Positions 10,285-18,470 are shown, counted from the first letter of the stretch. The stretch is DNA of 64,000 nt from Microbacteriaceae bacterium PS02344 (GCA_029959905.1 JASCNZ010000006.1:1-64000), one strand, 5' to 3'. The notes: a model not told the origin generated them from the letters alone. Numbers and translations: made by a program.

Positions 10285-10803
10285 TCAGTCGTTCTCGCCG
10301 CGCAGCGGTCCGGCCGGGCGGATGCTCTCGGCATGCAGCGCCAGCAGCGTGACGGCCGCGTCGACCGCGGCATCCATCACGTCCTCGGGGTCGCCCGAGA
10401 GCATGAGCTTCTTGTGGCCGACTCCGAGCGGGCTCGCCCATCCGAGGTAGACGGTGCCCGCCGGATTGCCGCGATCATCGGGGCCGGGGCCGCCGACGCC
10501 GGTGGTCGCGACGCAGAGATCGGCCTCGAAGAGCGACAGGGCGCCGGCGGCCAGCTGCTCGGCGACCTCGGCCGAGCAGGGGTCGAGCCCCGGCGTGACC
10601 CCCAGGATGCGCTCCTTCTCGGCCGTCTGGTAGGCGACGATGCCCCCGCCGAACCAGCCGCCCGCTCCCTCGCCCGCCGCCACGGTGCTGGCCAGGCGCC
10701 CCGACGTCAACGACTCGGCGACGCAGACGCGCAGGCCGCGCTCGTCGGCGAGACCCGCCAGGTCGGCGAGGTGGTCGTGCTCGGTCTGCGTGTCGTCCGT
10801 CAT
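10285..10803 (-). CDS. CinA C-terminal domain amidohydrolase (PncC-like)
   Basis: 172 aa stand-alone CinA-C domain. Family members deamidate nicotinamide mononucleotide to nicotinate mononucleotide. Motifs seen: VAESLTSGRLASTVA with the catalytic Ser, GGGIVAYQTAEKERILGV, and ATTGVGGPGPDDRGNPAGTVYLG. The N-terminal molybdopterin-binding domain of full CinA is absent, as is usual for PncC. ATG 10803 overlaps the stop of the FHA gene by 4 nt, indicating a shared message. Confidence 0.9.
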   Translation of the reverse strand: MTDDTQTEHDHLADLAGLADERGLRVCVAESLTSGRLASTVAAGEGAGGWFGGGIVAYQTAEKERILGVTPGLDPCSAEVAEQLAAGALSLFEADLCVATTGVGGPGPDDRGNPAGTVYLGWASPLGVGHKKLMLSGDPEDVMDAAVDAAVTLLALHAESIRPAGPLRGEND

Positions 10804-11372
10804 CGGTCGGCGTCCGCCTTCGCCGCGTCGTCGTCGTCCGGACCCGGGGTGCCGGAAGCCGGACCGACGGGGGCCGCGTCGACATCGGGCGCCGGGGCGG
10901 CGTCGGCGGCCTCGGCATCTTCGCTGTAGTCCGGACGTGGCGCCTGCAGCTTCTGGTCGTCGTACTCGCCGCCCTTGCGTCCGCCGAAGGGGCGGCCGTG
11001 GTCGGCGAACTCGTCGCGGGCGAACACGAGCGTCCACGGGCCGGCCGTGAAGTGCGCTCCGGTGCGCAGCGTGCGCACGCCATCGCCGGGGTGCGTGGCG
11101 TCGACGCTCGGGCTGGAGTTCGTCTCGCTCTCGCCGTGCAGCGTCAGCACGTACTCGTCGCGCTGATCGTGCTCGATCGTGGCGTGCACCGGGTCGGTGT
11201 CGGACAGGCGCAGCTCGTTGCCGTCGGCCGAGCCGACGCGCACGACATCGACCTCGAGGAGGAACTCGCTGCGCTCGCCGTTCTCGTGGCTGACGCGCAG
11301 GCGCGGCGAACCGGCGCCCCACTCGGCGTGCGTGGTCGTGGGCGTGTAGCCCTGCGAATCGGAGTCATCCAT
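10800..11372 (-). CDS. FHA-like domain protein with acidic tail
   Basis: 190 aa. Residues ~40-125 look like a forkhead-associated fold (VVRVGSADGNELRLSD, then DPVHATIEHD). The usual Ser-Arg before the conserved His is missing, so phosphopeptide binding is uncertain. The last ~60 residues are Asp/Ala/Pro-rich and disordered. Start chosen at ATG 11372 because AAGGAG lies 7 nt upstream. An in-frame ATG at 11396 coincides with a predicted transcription start. Overlaps the CinA-like gene by 4 nt. Confidence 0.65.
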   Translation of the reverse strand: MDDSDSQGYTPTTTHAEWGAGSPRLRVSHENGERSEFLLEVDVVRVGSADGNELRLSDTDPVHATIEHDQRDEYVLTLHGESETNSSPSVDATHPGDGVRTLRTGAHFTAGPWTLVFARDEFADHGRPFGGRKGGEYDDQKLQAPRPDYSEDAEAADAAPAPDVDAAPVGPASGTPGPDDDDAAKADADR

Positions 11373-11402
11373 GGTCTTCTCCTTTTCGGGATCCATGTCT
11401 CG

Positions 11403-11408
11403 ACATTA
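11403..11408 (-). promoter_or_regulatory. -10 box TAATGT of the FHA gene
   Basis: TAATGT on the minus strand ends 6 nt before ATG 11396. Transcription would begin at or next to that ATG, giving either leaderless translation from 11396 or a 24-nt leader with a good Shine-Dalgarno for ATG 11372. Confidence 0.5.
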
Positions 11409-11705
11409 GGGGGCGGGGGAGAGGGTCCGCAGGGGCTTGACTTGGACGGCACGCGTTCGCAAGCACGGCACCGCCTCGTCACGGTCGTGGCCCGGCCCCG
11501 CCGCATGCGGGATGACGTTTCCCGACACGCACGCGGGACGAAAAGCGAACGGCGGTTTGCGCGAACGGTCATCGTCGGAGTGCGCGGCGTGTCGCGGGTA
11601 CGCCCGCGGTGGCTCGGGCGCTGTCGAGGGCTTACGCTTGCTTCGGTGGGCGATTCCGACGGCCGGGTCGGAGAGCCGTAAGAATCGCACCGAGGAGAGC
11701 GCCAG
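11409..11705 (+). promoter_or_regulatory. promoter and leader region of the DUF7882 gene
   Basis: No gene was recognised in this ~300-nt stretch. TACGCT at 11633-11638 could be a -10 box, giving a leader of about 60 nt. The leader holds a hairpin, TCCGAC/GTCGGA with loop GGCCGG (11655-11672), and ends in CGAGGAGAGCGCCAG, a good ribosome-binding site for ATG 11706. No T-run follows the hairpin, so attenuation is not evident. Confidence 0.35.
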
Positions 11706-12047
11706 ATGGGAAAGTTCGTCTACGAAGGCGGAGTCAAGACCGAGATCGAGGACCGGGCGCTCACGCACCTGCAGCTGGTCATCACCGCGAAGCTGCGCCG
11801 GGGCGAACCGTTCCCGTTCAGCTGGCGCGAAGACACGAGCGTCGGCGGCGGCCGTACGACCGTGTGGATCCAGCCGGGCAGCTCGCTGGTCTTCAAGTAC
11901 TTCGGCAGCCGGCAGCCGTCGATCAACCGCGCATGGATCGAGGCGCTGGCGTTCACGGCGAACGCGCCGGGCGGCCTCTACCTCGTGCCGGAGCCCGAGC
12001 ACGACGCATCGGCACCGTCCGAGATCCCGGGCAGCGCCCCCGCCTGA
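11706..12047 (+). CDS. DUF7882 family protein (often mis-labelled ATP-dependent DNA ligase)
   Basis: 113 aa small protein typical of Microbacteriaceae. It opens MGKFVYEGGVKTEIEDR and contains LQLVITAKLRRGEPFPFSW, GRTTVWIQPGSSLVFKYFG and IEALAFTANAPGGLYLVPEP, the family's conserved blocks. Many genomes carry it as DNA ligase, but it has no nucleotidyltransferase motif and is far too short. Function unknown. GAGGAG lies 9 nt before the ATG. Confidence 0.85.
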   Translation: MGKFVYEGGVKTEIEDRALTHLQLVITAKLRRGEPFPFSWREDTSVGGGRTTVWIQPGSSLVFKYFGSRQPSINRAWIEALAFTANAPGGLYLVPEPEHDASAPSEIPGSAPA

Positions 12048-12146
12048 TCGGCGTCGCGCGCAGCCCCGACGTCTGTCAACCCCCTGGGGTGGACGCGGGG
12101 TACCCGGCATCGTCGTGACCTCGCGATACGAAACCGAGGTGACACG

Positions 12147-13031
12147 ATGACCGACAACACGACAGACCCCCGAGACGCGCACCGCGAAGAGGGTTTCCCG
12201 GGGCAGGAGCAGGCTCAGCCGGGAACGAACGACCGCACCGATCCGACGCCCGACCACGGCGAGGACTCGTATCAGGGGCATGGCCGGCTCGAAGGGCGCC
12301 GCGCGCTCATCACCGGCGGCGACTCCGGGATCGGCCGTGCGGCCGCGATCGCCTTCGCGCGAGAGGGCGCCGACGTCGCCATCGTGCATCTGCCCGAGGA
12401 GCAGGCGGATGCCGACGAGACGGTGCGCCTGATCCGCGAGGCCGGGCGCGAGGGTCTCAGCCTCGCGGGCGACGTGCGGGACGAGGGCTTCGCGACCGAC
12501 ATCGTGGCGCAGACCAGGAGCGCGTTCGGCGGGCTCGACGTGCTCGTGCTGAACGCCGGGTACCAGCACGACATCGAGGACTTCGCGTCGCTCGACACCG
12601 AGCGCATGCGCCGCGTCTTCCAGACCAACCTCGAGGGGATGGTCTTCACCGCACGGGCGGCGTTCCCCGACCTCGGGGCGGGAGCGAGCATCATCGTCAC
12701 CGCGTCGGTGCAGGCGTACAACCCGTCGCCGGGTCTCATCGACTACGCCATGACGAAGGCCGCACAGGTCGCCTTCGTGCAGGCGCTCGCCGAAGAGGCG
12801 GGACCCCGCGGCATCCGCGTGAACGCCGTCGCCCCCGGGCCGATCTGGACGCCCCTCATCCCGGCGACCGGCTGGGACGAGGAGAAGCTCGCCGAGTTCG
12901 GGCAGGACACCCCGATCGGTCGCGCCGGCCAGCCCGCCGAGCTCGCCGGGGCCTACGTGTACCTCGCATCGGACGAGTCGTCGTACACCTCGGGGGCGGT
13001 CCTCCCCGTCGCGGGCGGTAAGCACCTCTGA
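12147..13031 (+). CDS. SDR family oxidoreductase (YghA/GSP39-like)
   Basis: 294 aa classical-fold short-chain dehydrogenase with a ~45-residue polar extension, as in the YghA/general-stress group. The cofactor motif ITGGDSGIGRA is near residue 55, NAG follows in LVLNAGYQHD, and the catalytic Ser and YxxxK are in SVQAYNPSPGLIDYAMTK. The substrate is unknown. Upstream, GTCAAC at 12075 and GGGTAC at 12098 resemble a SigB-type promoter, which would suit a stress gene (weak). AGGTGACACG precedes ATG 12147. Confidence 0.88.
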   Translation: MTDNTTDPRDAHREEGFPGQEQAQPGTNDRTDPTPDHGEDSYQGHGRLEGRRALITGGDSGIGRAAAIAFAREGADVAIVHLPEEQADADETVRLIREAGREGLSLAGDVRDEGFATDIVAQTRSAFGGLDVLVLNAGYQHDIEDFASLDTERMRRVFQTNLEGMVFTARAAFPDLGAGASIIVTASVQAYNPSPGLIDYAMTKAAQVAFVQALAEEAGPRGIRVNAVAPGPIWTPLIPATGWDEEKLAEFGQDTPIGRAGQPAELAGAYVYLASDESSYTSGAVLPVAGGKHL

Positions 13032-13067
13032 CCCCTCGCGCGGGCGGGACGGCGCATCCGGGAGCCC

Positions 13068-13073
13068 TACGCT
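13068..13073 (+). promoter_or_regulatory. -10 box TACGCT, EamA gene
   Basis: TACGCT ends 7 nt before GTG 13081; supports that start and a leaderless message. No clear -35. Confidence 0.5.
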
Positions 13074-13080
13074 GGAGAGC

Positions 13081-14025
13081 GTGCAGCATCCCCCGCCGAC
13101 CCGCCCGCTGACGGGGGTCGCCCTCGTCATCGGCTCGTGCCTCTCGCTGCCCTTCGGGGCCGCGGTCGCGGCGCAGCTGTTCCCCGTGCTCGGGCCGTGG
13201 GGCGTGACGTCGCTGCGCGTGGCGATCGCCGCACTGCTGCTGCTCGTCATCGTGCGGCCGCGCTTCCAGCACTGGGACCGACGTCAGTGGACCGCGGCCG
13301 TGCTGTTCGGGCTGTCGCTGGCCGCGATGAACGGGTTCTTCTACGCCGCGATCGACCGCATCCCGCTCGGGCCGGCCGTGGCGATCGAGTTCCTGGGGCC
13401 GCTGGTGCTCGCCGCGGTGCTCACCCGCCGTCTCGGCGACGCGGTGTGGGTGGCCGTCGCCGTGCTCGGAATGGGACTGCTGTTCGTCGACGGCATCGTC
13501 GGTGCCGAGCCGCTCGATCCCCTCGGCGTGGTCTTCATCCTCATCGCGGCGGCGTTCTGGGCGATGTACATCCGCACCAGTGCCCGCGTCGGAGCGCTGA
13601 TCCCCGGAAGCGGCGGTCTTGCGATGGGACTGGTGGTCGCGGCCGTCCTGCTCCTGCCCGTCGGCGTGCCGACGGCGGGCGTCGTCGCCGGCGACCCGCA
13701 CCTGCTGCTGCTGGCGGGGATCACCGCCGTGCTGTCGTCGGTGATCCCCTACAGCTTCGAGCTCGCCGCGCTGCGACGTCTGCCGCAGCGCGTGTTCGGT
13801 GTGCTGCTGAGCCTCGAGCCCGCGTTCGCGACGCTCGCCGGATGGCTCGTCCTGGGTCAGGATGCGAGCGGTCTGCGCATGCTCGCGATCGCACTCGTCG
13901 TCGCCGCGAGCGTCGGCACGACCCTGGGCATCCGCCGGGCCCGCCGTTCCCGGCTCTCGGCGGGGGAAGACGCCGCCGACGGCTCGGACGGGCCGTTCAC
14001 CGCGCCGATCCCGCTGCCCGACTGA
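13081..14025 (+). CDS. EamA/DMT family transporter (RhtA-like)
   Basis: 314 aa with ten predicted membrane segments in two EamA repeats. Conserved pieces are SLRVAIAALLLLVIVRP, AAIDRIPLGPAVAIEFLGPL and SVIPYSFELAALRRLP followed by VFGVLLSLEPAFA, which resemble the RhtA amino-acid (threonine/homoserine) exporters. The polar C-terminus is disordered. GTG start set by the -10 box. The last 29 nt overlap the end of the convergent yidC-like gene. Confidence 0.88.
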   Translation: MQHPPPTRPLTGVALVIGSCLSLPFGAAVAAQLFPVLGPWGVTSLRVAIAALLLLVIVRPRFQHWDRRQWTAAVLFGLSLAAMNGFFYAAIDRIPLGPAVAIEFLGPLVLAAVLTRRLGDAVWVAVAVLGMGLLFVDGIVGAEPLDPLGVVFILIAAAFWAMYIRTSARVGALIPGSGGLAMGLVVAAVLLLPVGVPTAGVVAGDPHLLLLAGITAVLSSVIPYSFELAALRRLPQRVFGVLLSLEPAFATLAGWLVLGQDASGLRMLAIALVVAASVGTTLGIRRARRSRLSAGEDAADGSDGPFTAPIPLPD

Positions 14026-14845
14026 GCCGGGCGCGTCCGCCGCGAGCCCCGGCCGAGGCGCCCCCGGAGCGAGTGGTCGCGGCCGCGGGCGCTGCCGGTG
14101 CCGCGGCCGGAAGCGGGTAGCGGCGGCGCAGCAGCACCCGCTGCACCAGCGTCCACACGACCGTCACCGTCAGGTAGAGCGCGGCGGCCAGGGGCACGAA
14201 CAGCGCGAACACGGCGGTGAGATAGTGCAGCGACCCGAACACGCGCTGCATCGCGGGGGAGTTCATCGGCGAATCGTCGTCGGTCGCCGCCGGGCGGAAG
14301 ACGCGACGGGTGACCTCGGCCGTCGCCACGATGACGAGCAGCAGTGCGGCGAACACGGCGAGCGCGGCGGGGGTGACGGTGCCGCCGAAGACGGCCGACG
14401 CGAGGCTCTCGCCCAGCGGCGCGCCGAACAGGTCGTGCGAGAGCAGATCGTTCGGATGGCCGGCGATCTCGGGGCGGATGAAGAGCGTGTACAGCAACCC
14501 CACCACCGGCGCCTGCGCGAGCACGGGCAGCATTCCGGCGAACGGCGAGGTCTTCTCGTCGCGGTACAGCGCGAGCATCTCGGTCTGCAGCCGCTCGGGG
14601 TTCTTCTTGTGGCGGCGCTGCAGCTCTCGCAGGCGCGGGGCGAGGCGGGCGCGCGTCTGCTCGGCGCGCGCGGTCGAGAACCCCACCGGAATGAGCAGGG
14701 CGCGCACCAGCAGGGTGACGAGCACGACCGCGAGGGCTGCGGCGGATGCTCCGGCGACGGGGGTGAGGAGGGTGGAGAGGCCGGCGAGGGCGCCGTAGGC
14801 GGCGTCGAGGAGCGCGGCGAGGGGCGGGAAGGCGAAGAGGTCCAT
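13997..14845 (-). CDS. yidC: YidC/Oxa1-family membrane insertase (paralogue)
   Basis: 282 aa. Oxa1-type insertase: after a first membrane helix, TLLVRALLIPVGFSTARAEQ holds the conserved groove Arg (R48). RLRELQRRHKKNPERLQTEM is the cytoplasmic hairpin, and further helices end in a basic tail. It is not in the usual rnpA-yidC-rsmG neighbourhood, so it is probably a second copy. It follows the DUF6412 gene by 62 nt. The Ala/Arg-rich C-terminus overlaps the convergent exporter gene. Confidence 0.88.
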   Translation of the reverse strand: MDLFAFPPLAALLDAAYGALAGLSTLLTPVAGASAAALAVVLVTLLVRALLIPVGFSTARAEQTRARLAPRLRELQRRHKKNPERLQTEMLALYRDEKTSPFAGMLPVLAQAPVVGLLYTLFIRPEIAGHPNDLLSHDLFGAPLGESLASAVFGGTVTPAALAVFAALLLVIVATAEVTRRVFRPAATDDDSPMNSPAMQRVFGSLHYLTAVFALFVPLAAALYLTVTVVWTLVQRVLLRRRYPLPAAAPAAPAAATTRSGGASAGARGGRARLSRAAGSAR

Positions 14846-14907
14846 CGGTTGTCCGTTTCATGAGGTCGGGAGGGTCGGCGAAGCCGCGCAGTCCCGTTCT
14901 CGACGGA

Positions 14908-15180
14908 CTACGCGGGGATCGCCTCTCCCGGCGCTCGCGGACGCGGGTGGCCGGCGGCATCCGGATCGCTCTGTGCGAGCAGGGCGGAAGCGTCGATCGC
15001 GCGCCAGGGATGCGGCGCGCGGGTTCCGGAGGCCGGGCGGATGCTCAGCGCGACCGCCACGACGAGCGCGGTGACCGCGACGAGAGCGATGGCGAGGCCG
15101 AGCGCTGCCGCGTCGGGGACCGACACCAGCCCGAGGGCGGCGAGCACCACGCTCAGCACGCTCTCGAACCATCCGGACAT
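14908..15180 (-). CDS. DUF6412 domain protein
   Basis: 90 aa with two hydrophobic helices (residues ~5-48) and a short tail containing LAQSDPDAAGHPRPRAPGE, which is the hallmark of DUF6412. In actinobacteria this family commonly sits beside a yidC paralogue, as here, so a role linked to the insertase or its substrates is likely, but unproven. ATG 15180 lies 6 nt behind a minus-strand TACGCT box. Confidence 0.8.
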   Translation of the reverse strand: MSGWFESVLSVVLAALGLVSVPDAAALGLAIALVAVTALVVAVALSIRPASGTRAPHPWRAIDASALLAQSDPDAAGHPRPRAPGEAIPA

Positions 15181-15186
15181 GGTGCG

Positions 15187-15192
15187 AGCGTA
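15187..15192 (-). promoter_or_regulatory. -10 box TACGCT, DUF6412-yidC operon
   Basis: Minus-strand TACGCT, 6 nt before ATG 15180; the likely promoter of the two-gene unit. Confidence 0.5.
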
Positions 15193-15261
15193 GCACCGGG
15201 TACCGAAGGCGCGGCCGGGCCCGGGCCCGCGGAGGCCCGCGGGGGCGTCGGCGGCCGGGCA

Positions 15262-15267
15262 TAGGCT
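15262..15267 (+). promoter_or_regulatory. -10 box TAGGCT, nitronate monooxygenase gene
   Basis: TAGGCT ends 7 nt before ATG 15275; argues for that ATG over the GTG at 15269. Confidence 0.5.
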
Positions 15268-15274
15268 CGTGGGC

Positions 15275-16333
15275 ATGAGCGCCCTCCGCGAGCCGAATCC
15301 CCTGTGCGACCTTCTCGGCATCGAGCATCCGATCGTCCTCGGCCCGTTCGGCGGGTTGTCGTCCGTCGCGCTGACGGCGGCGGTGAGTGAGGCCGGCGGG
15401 CTGGGATCGTTCGGCCTCTACGGTTACGACGCCGACCGCATCCGCACGGTCGGGGCCGCGTTGCGCGACGCCACGACACGGCCGTTCGCGCTGAATCTGT
15501 GGCTTCCCACGGGCGACGAAGTCGCCCCGAACGCGCAGCACGCGATCTTCGCGCAGGCGCTCGAACCGTTCTACGCCGCGGTGGGGGTCGATGTGCCCGC
15601 GCGCCCCGACGCGTACGTGCCGTCACTCGACGAGCAGCTCGATGCGGTGTGGGAGGTGTGTCCGGCGGTGCTCAGCGTGGTGTTCGGTGTGCCGGATGGC
15701 GCGATGATCGAGGAGGCGCACCGCCGGGGCATCCGTGTGGTGGGCACGGCGACGACCGTGGCCGAGGCGGTCGCGCTCGCCGACGGCGGCGTCGATGCGA
15801 TCGTCGCGACGGGGATGGAGGCCGCCGGCCACCGCGTCTCGTTCCTCCGGCCCGCGGAGGACTCGCTCGTCGGCACCTTCGCCTTGGTGCCGCAGGTGGT
15901 CGACGCGGTGCACGTGCCGGTGATCGCCGCCGGTGGCATCGCCGACCGCCGGGGCGCGGCGGCGGCGCTCGCGCTCGGGGCCTCGGCGGTGCAGGTGGGG
16001 ACCGCGTTCCTCGCGACCGCCGAGTCGGCGGCGACGCCCGCACACCGAGACGCGATCCGCGCGACGGCCGCCGACGAGACGGTGCTCACCCGGGCGATGA
16101 GCGGGCGTCTGGCGCGAGGCGCGCGCAACCGCGCCGTGCGTGCGATCGAGGCCAGCGGTACCATCGCGCCCTTCCCGATGCAGAACTGGCTGACCGGCCG
16201 ATTCCGAGCGGCCGCGGGCGAGCAGGGGCTCGGCGAGCTGCAGTCGCTGTGGATGGGACAGGCGGCGCCGCTCGCCCGTCGCTCGACCGTGCGCGAGGTG
16301 TTCGACGACCTGCGGGCCGGGCTCACCTCTTGA
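15275..16333 (+). CDS. nitronate monooxygenase / NPD family FMN protein
   Basis: 352 aa TIM-barrel flavoprotein related to 2-nitropropane dioxygenase. HPIVLGPFGGLSS near the N-terminus is the FMN phosphate region. GMEAAGHR matches the family's G-x-E-A-x-G-H motif, IAAGGIADRRGAAAALALGA lines the FMN site, and MQNWLTGRFR is a C-terminal signature. It would oxidise alkyl nitronates such as propionate-3-nitronate to aldehydes. Single gene upstream of the toxin-antitoxin pair. Confidence 0.88.
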   Translation: MSALREPNPLCDLLGIEHPIVLGPFGGLSSVALTAAVSEAGGLGSFGLYGYDADRIRTVGAALRDATTRPFALNLWLPTGDEVAPNAQHAIFAQALEPFYAAVGVDVPARPDAYVPSLDEQLDAVWEVCPAVLSVVFGVPDGAMIEEAHRRGIRVVGTATTVAEAVALADGGVDAIVATGMEAAGHRVSFLRPAEDSLVGTFALVPQVVDAVHVPVIAAGGIADRRGAAAALALGASAVQVGTAFLATAESAATPAHRDAIRATAADETVLTRAMSGRLARGARNRAVRAIEASGTIAPFPMQNWLTGRFRAAAGEQGLGELQSLWMGQAAPLARRSTVREVFDDLRAGLTS

Positions 16334-16358
16334 AGATGGCTAGCGACCTGGCTAACAT
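16330..16358 (+). promoter_or_regulatory. toxin-antitoxin promoter with direct repeats
   Basis: TTGAAG (16330-16335), 17-bp spacer, TAACAT (16353-16358), then 6 nt to ATG 16365: a strong leaderless promoter. TGGCTA occurs at 16337-16342 and 16349-16354, 12 bp apart, with a partial third copy (TGGCGT) at 16358. These may be the sites where the antitoxin/toxin complex represses its own promoter. The -35 overlaps the 3' end of the preceding gene. Confidence 0.65.
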
Positions 16359-16364
16359 GGCGTC

Positions 16365-16622
16365 ATGAGCTCGCACAACGTCCTCGACGCGCGAAACCAC
16401 CTCTCGCGCCTCATCGCCGAGTCCCAGTCCGGCGCCGAGGTGGTCATCACCAAGCGCGGCGCGCCCGTGGCGCGACTCGTCCCGGTCGAACCCGTCGATC
16501 TCGCGCACTCCGGCCGGCTCCTCGTCGAGTGGATCGAGGGCAACCCGCTGCCGCGCCGACTGGCGCGTCCCGTAGAAGAACTCGACGCCCTCATCGAAGA
16601 GAATCGCGACGCGTGGGCATGA
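16365..16622 (+). CDS. Phd/YefM-type antitoxin
   Basis: 85 aa. The N-terminal half (MSSHNVLDARNHLSRLIAES followed by GAEVVITKRGAPVARLVPVEP) is the Phd/YefM DNA-binding dimer fold. The C-terminal part, with Arg/Leu/Glu-rich segments, would wrap the toxin. It should neutralise the downstream PIN toxin and autorepress the promoter. Its TGA overlaps the toxin ATG (ATGA), the normal coupling for such pairs. Confidence 0.9.
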   Translation: MSSHNVLDARNHLSRLIAESQSGAEVVITKRGAPVARLVPVEPVDLAHSGRLLVEWIEGNPLPRRLARPVEELDALIEENRDAWA

Positions 16623-17047
16623 TCTATCTCGACGCTTGCATCCTGATCTACGCGTTGGAAGATCGAGGTGCGCGCGGCGATACCGTGCGGGCGGCTCTGC
16701 GCGAGACGACCGGTGTCGTCGCCTCGAGTTCACTCGCCCTGCACGAGTGCCTGGTCGGCCCTCTGCGTCGACGCGACCCCGAGGTGCGAGACCGCTACCT
16801 GGCGTTGTTCGACCGCGTCGAGACCATCGAACTCGGCGCGGCGGCGTTCATCCGCGCAGCGGAGTTGCGCGCCGATTTCGGGCTGCGCACGCCGGACGCC
16901 CTGCACCTCGCTGCGGCTCAGCTCGCGGGCTGCACCGAGCTGTGGACGAATGATCGTCGTCTCGCGACGGCATCGCGGGGACTCGCCATCGACGTCGTCG
17001 GCGGCGAGGCGACGGCGCGCGGCGATGCTCCGAAGGACGGCTCCTAG
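16619..17047 (+). CDS. vapC: VapC-type PIN-domain toxin
   Basis: 142 aa PIN nuclease. The acidic active-site residues are all present: D5 (IYLDACILIY), E43 (LALHECLVGPL), D93 (LRTPDALHLAAA) and D112 (LWTNDRRLA). Family members cleave tRNA or rRNA when freed from the antitoxin. The locus appears intact. The last 4 nt overlap the end of the convergent purU. Confidence 0.92.
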   Translation: MIYLDACILIYALEDRGARGDTVRAALRETTGVVASSSLALHECLVGPLRRRDPEVRDRYLALFDRVETIELGAAAFIRAAELRADFGLRTPDALHLAAAQLAGCTELWTNDRRLATASRGLAIDVVGGEATARGDAPKDGS

Positions 17048-17895
17048 AGGATCACGGTCGAGCGACCGTGCACGATGACACGGTCCTCGGCGTGCCACTG
17101 CACCGCGCGCGCGAGAACGAGGCGCTCGACGTCGGCGCCGCGGCTCTGCAGATCGGCCGCCGACTCGCCGTGCGTGACGCGCGTCACGTCCTGCTCGATG
17201 ATCGGACCCTCGTCGAGGTCGGCCGTCGCGTAGTGCGCGGTCGCCCCGATCAACTTCACGCCGCGCTCCTTCGCCCGGGCGTACGGGTTGGCCCCGATGA
17301 AAGCGGGCAGGAACGAGTGGTGGATGTTGATGACTGGGGCGCCGAGACGCTCGATGAAGTCGTCGGTGAGGATCTGCATGTAGCGGGCGAGCACCACGAG
17401 ATCGACGTTGCCCTGCAGCAGCTCGAGCTGCCGCGCCTCCATCACGGCCTTGTCACCCCCGGGGATGTGCACGAACGGCACGCCGAACGAGCGCGCCGCC
17501 TGGGCCAGGTCGGGGTGGTTCGAGATCACCATCGTCACGTCGATGTCGAGCTGGCCGCGCTGTGTACGCCACAGCAGCTCCATGAGGCAGTGGTCGTACT
17601 TCGAGACGAAGATCGCCACGCGCTTGCGGCGCGACACGTCGTGCAGCGACCACTCCATGCCGAAGCGCTCCGCCACGGCGGCGATGCTCGCCTCGAGCGC
17701 CGGACGCGCCGCCGCGAGGCCGGGCAGATGGATGACGGTGCGCTGGAAGAAGCGCCCGCCCTCGGAATCGGTCGAGTGCTGGTCGAGCGAGATGATGTTC
17801 GCGCCGTGCTCGGCCAGCGCATTCGCGACGGCGGCGACGATGCCGGGCTGGTCGTCGCACGCGATCAGAAGGCGTGCGGTGTCGGGCTGTGCCAT
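17044..17895 (-). CDS. purU: formyltetrahydrofolate deformylase
   Basis: 283 aa. It hydrolyses 10-formyl-THF to THF and formate, balancing the one-carbon pool. An N-terminal ACT domain (residues ~6-85) is followed by the formyltransferase fold with NIHHSFLPAFIGANPY and LIGATAHYATADLDEGPII, which carry the catalytic Asn/His/Asp. GAGGAGAC precedes ATG 17895. Although close to the hut genes, it is not obviously co-regulated with them. Confidence 0.95.
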   Translation of the reverse strand: MAQPDTARLLIACDDQPGIVAAVANALAEHGANIISLDQHSTDSEGGRFFQRTVIHLPGLAAARPALEASIAAVAERFGMEWSLHDVSRRKRVAIFVSKYDHCLMELLWRTQRGQLDIDVTMVISNHPDLAQAARSFGVPFVHIPGGDKAVMEARQLELLQGNVDLVVLARYMQILTDDFIERLGAPVINIHHSFLPAFIGANPYARAKERGVKLIGATAHYATADLDEGPIIEQDVTRVTHGESAADLQSRGADVERLVLARAVQWHAEDRVIVHGRSTVIL

Positions 17896-17987
17896 GGCGT
17901 CTCCTCAGGGTGTGCATCGATTCTGCCGTGCGACGGGTCACCGGGGCGAATCGCCCGCGTGACGACCCGCGGGACGTGCGTGCTCGC

Positions 17988-17993
17988 TAGCCT
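17988..17993 (+). promoter_or_regulatory. -10 box TAGCCT, gene at 18000
   Basis: TAGCCT ends 6 nt before ATG 18000. GGGAGG is adjacent to the ATG and too close to act as a ribosome-binding site, favouring leaderless initiation. Confidence 0.5.
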
Positions 17994-17999
17994 GGGAGG

Positions 18000-18470
18000 A
18001 TGCATCCGACGGCCTCCGATCTGCTGACGCGCGCGGTCGGCGATCTCGCCGGAGCGCCGAAGGAAGGTCTGGGCGAGGAGCGCCGATCGCGCTGGCGCGG
18101 GCACCGCATCGTGCGGGTGGGTGAGGCCTGGCACCTCGGCGTGCTGCTGCTGACCGAAACCCACGCGTTGGCGACGGCAGAGGTGCTGCGCGCCGCCGAC
18201 CCCGGTCGACGCGGCTACACCGCCGAATCGGCACGCGAGCGCGCGGCGCGACGGGCGCTCGCACTCAAGGGCGGGTTCGACGAGGGCGACGTGGTGCACG
18301 TCGGCTGGGGAATCATCGACGTGCAGGCGGTCGATGCCGGCGGAGCATCCGGACCGCTCGCAACGGTCGACGCGGTGCCATCCGTGCGGTGGAGCACCGC
18401 CGGCGGGTACATGCCGCTCGAGACGTACCTGCGCGAGCGGGTGGAGTTGCTGCGAGCGGCATCGGCGTGA
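18000..18470 (+). CDS. hypothetical protein
   Basis: 156 aa, family not recognised. It is Arg/Ala-rich with an HRIVRVGEAWHLGVLLLTE core, a helical TAESARERAARRALALKGGF segment, and a C-terminal ETYLRERVELLRA helix. No signal peptide or membrane segment. The -10 box and start codon arrangement matches surrounding real genes, so it is probably expressed. It is convergent with the amidotransferase-like gene, 45 nt apart. Confidence 0.7.
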   Translation: MHPTASDLLTRAVGDLAGAPKEGLGEERRSRWRGHRIVRVGEAWHLGVLLLTETHALATAEVLRAADPGRRGYTAESARERAARRALALKGGFDEGDVVHVGWGIIDVQAVDAGGASGPLATVDAVPSVRWSTAGGYMPLETYLRERVELLRAASA

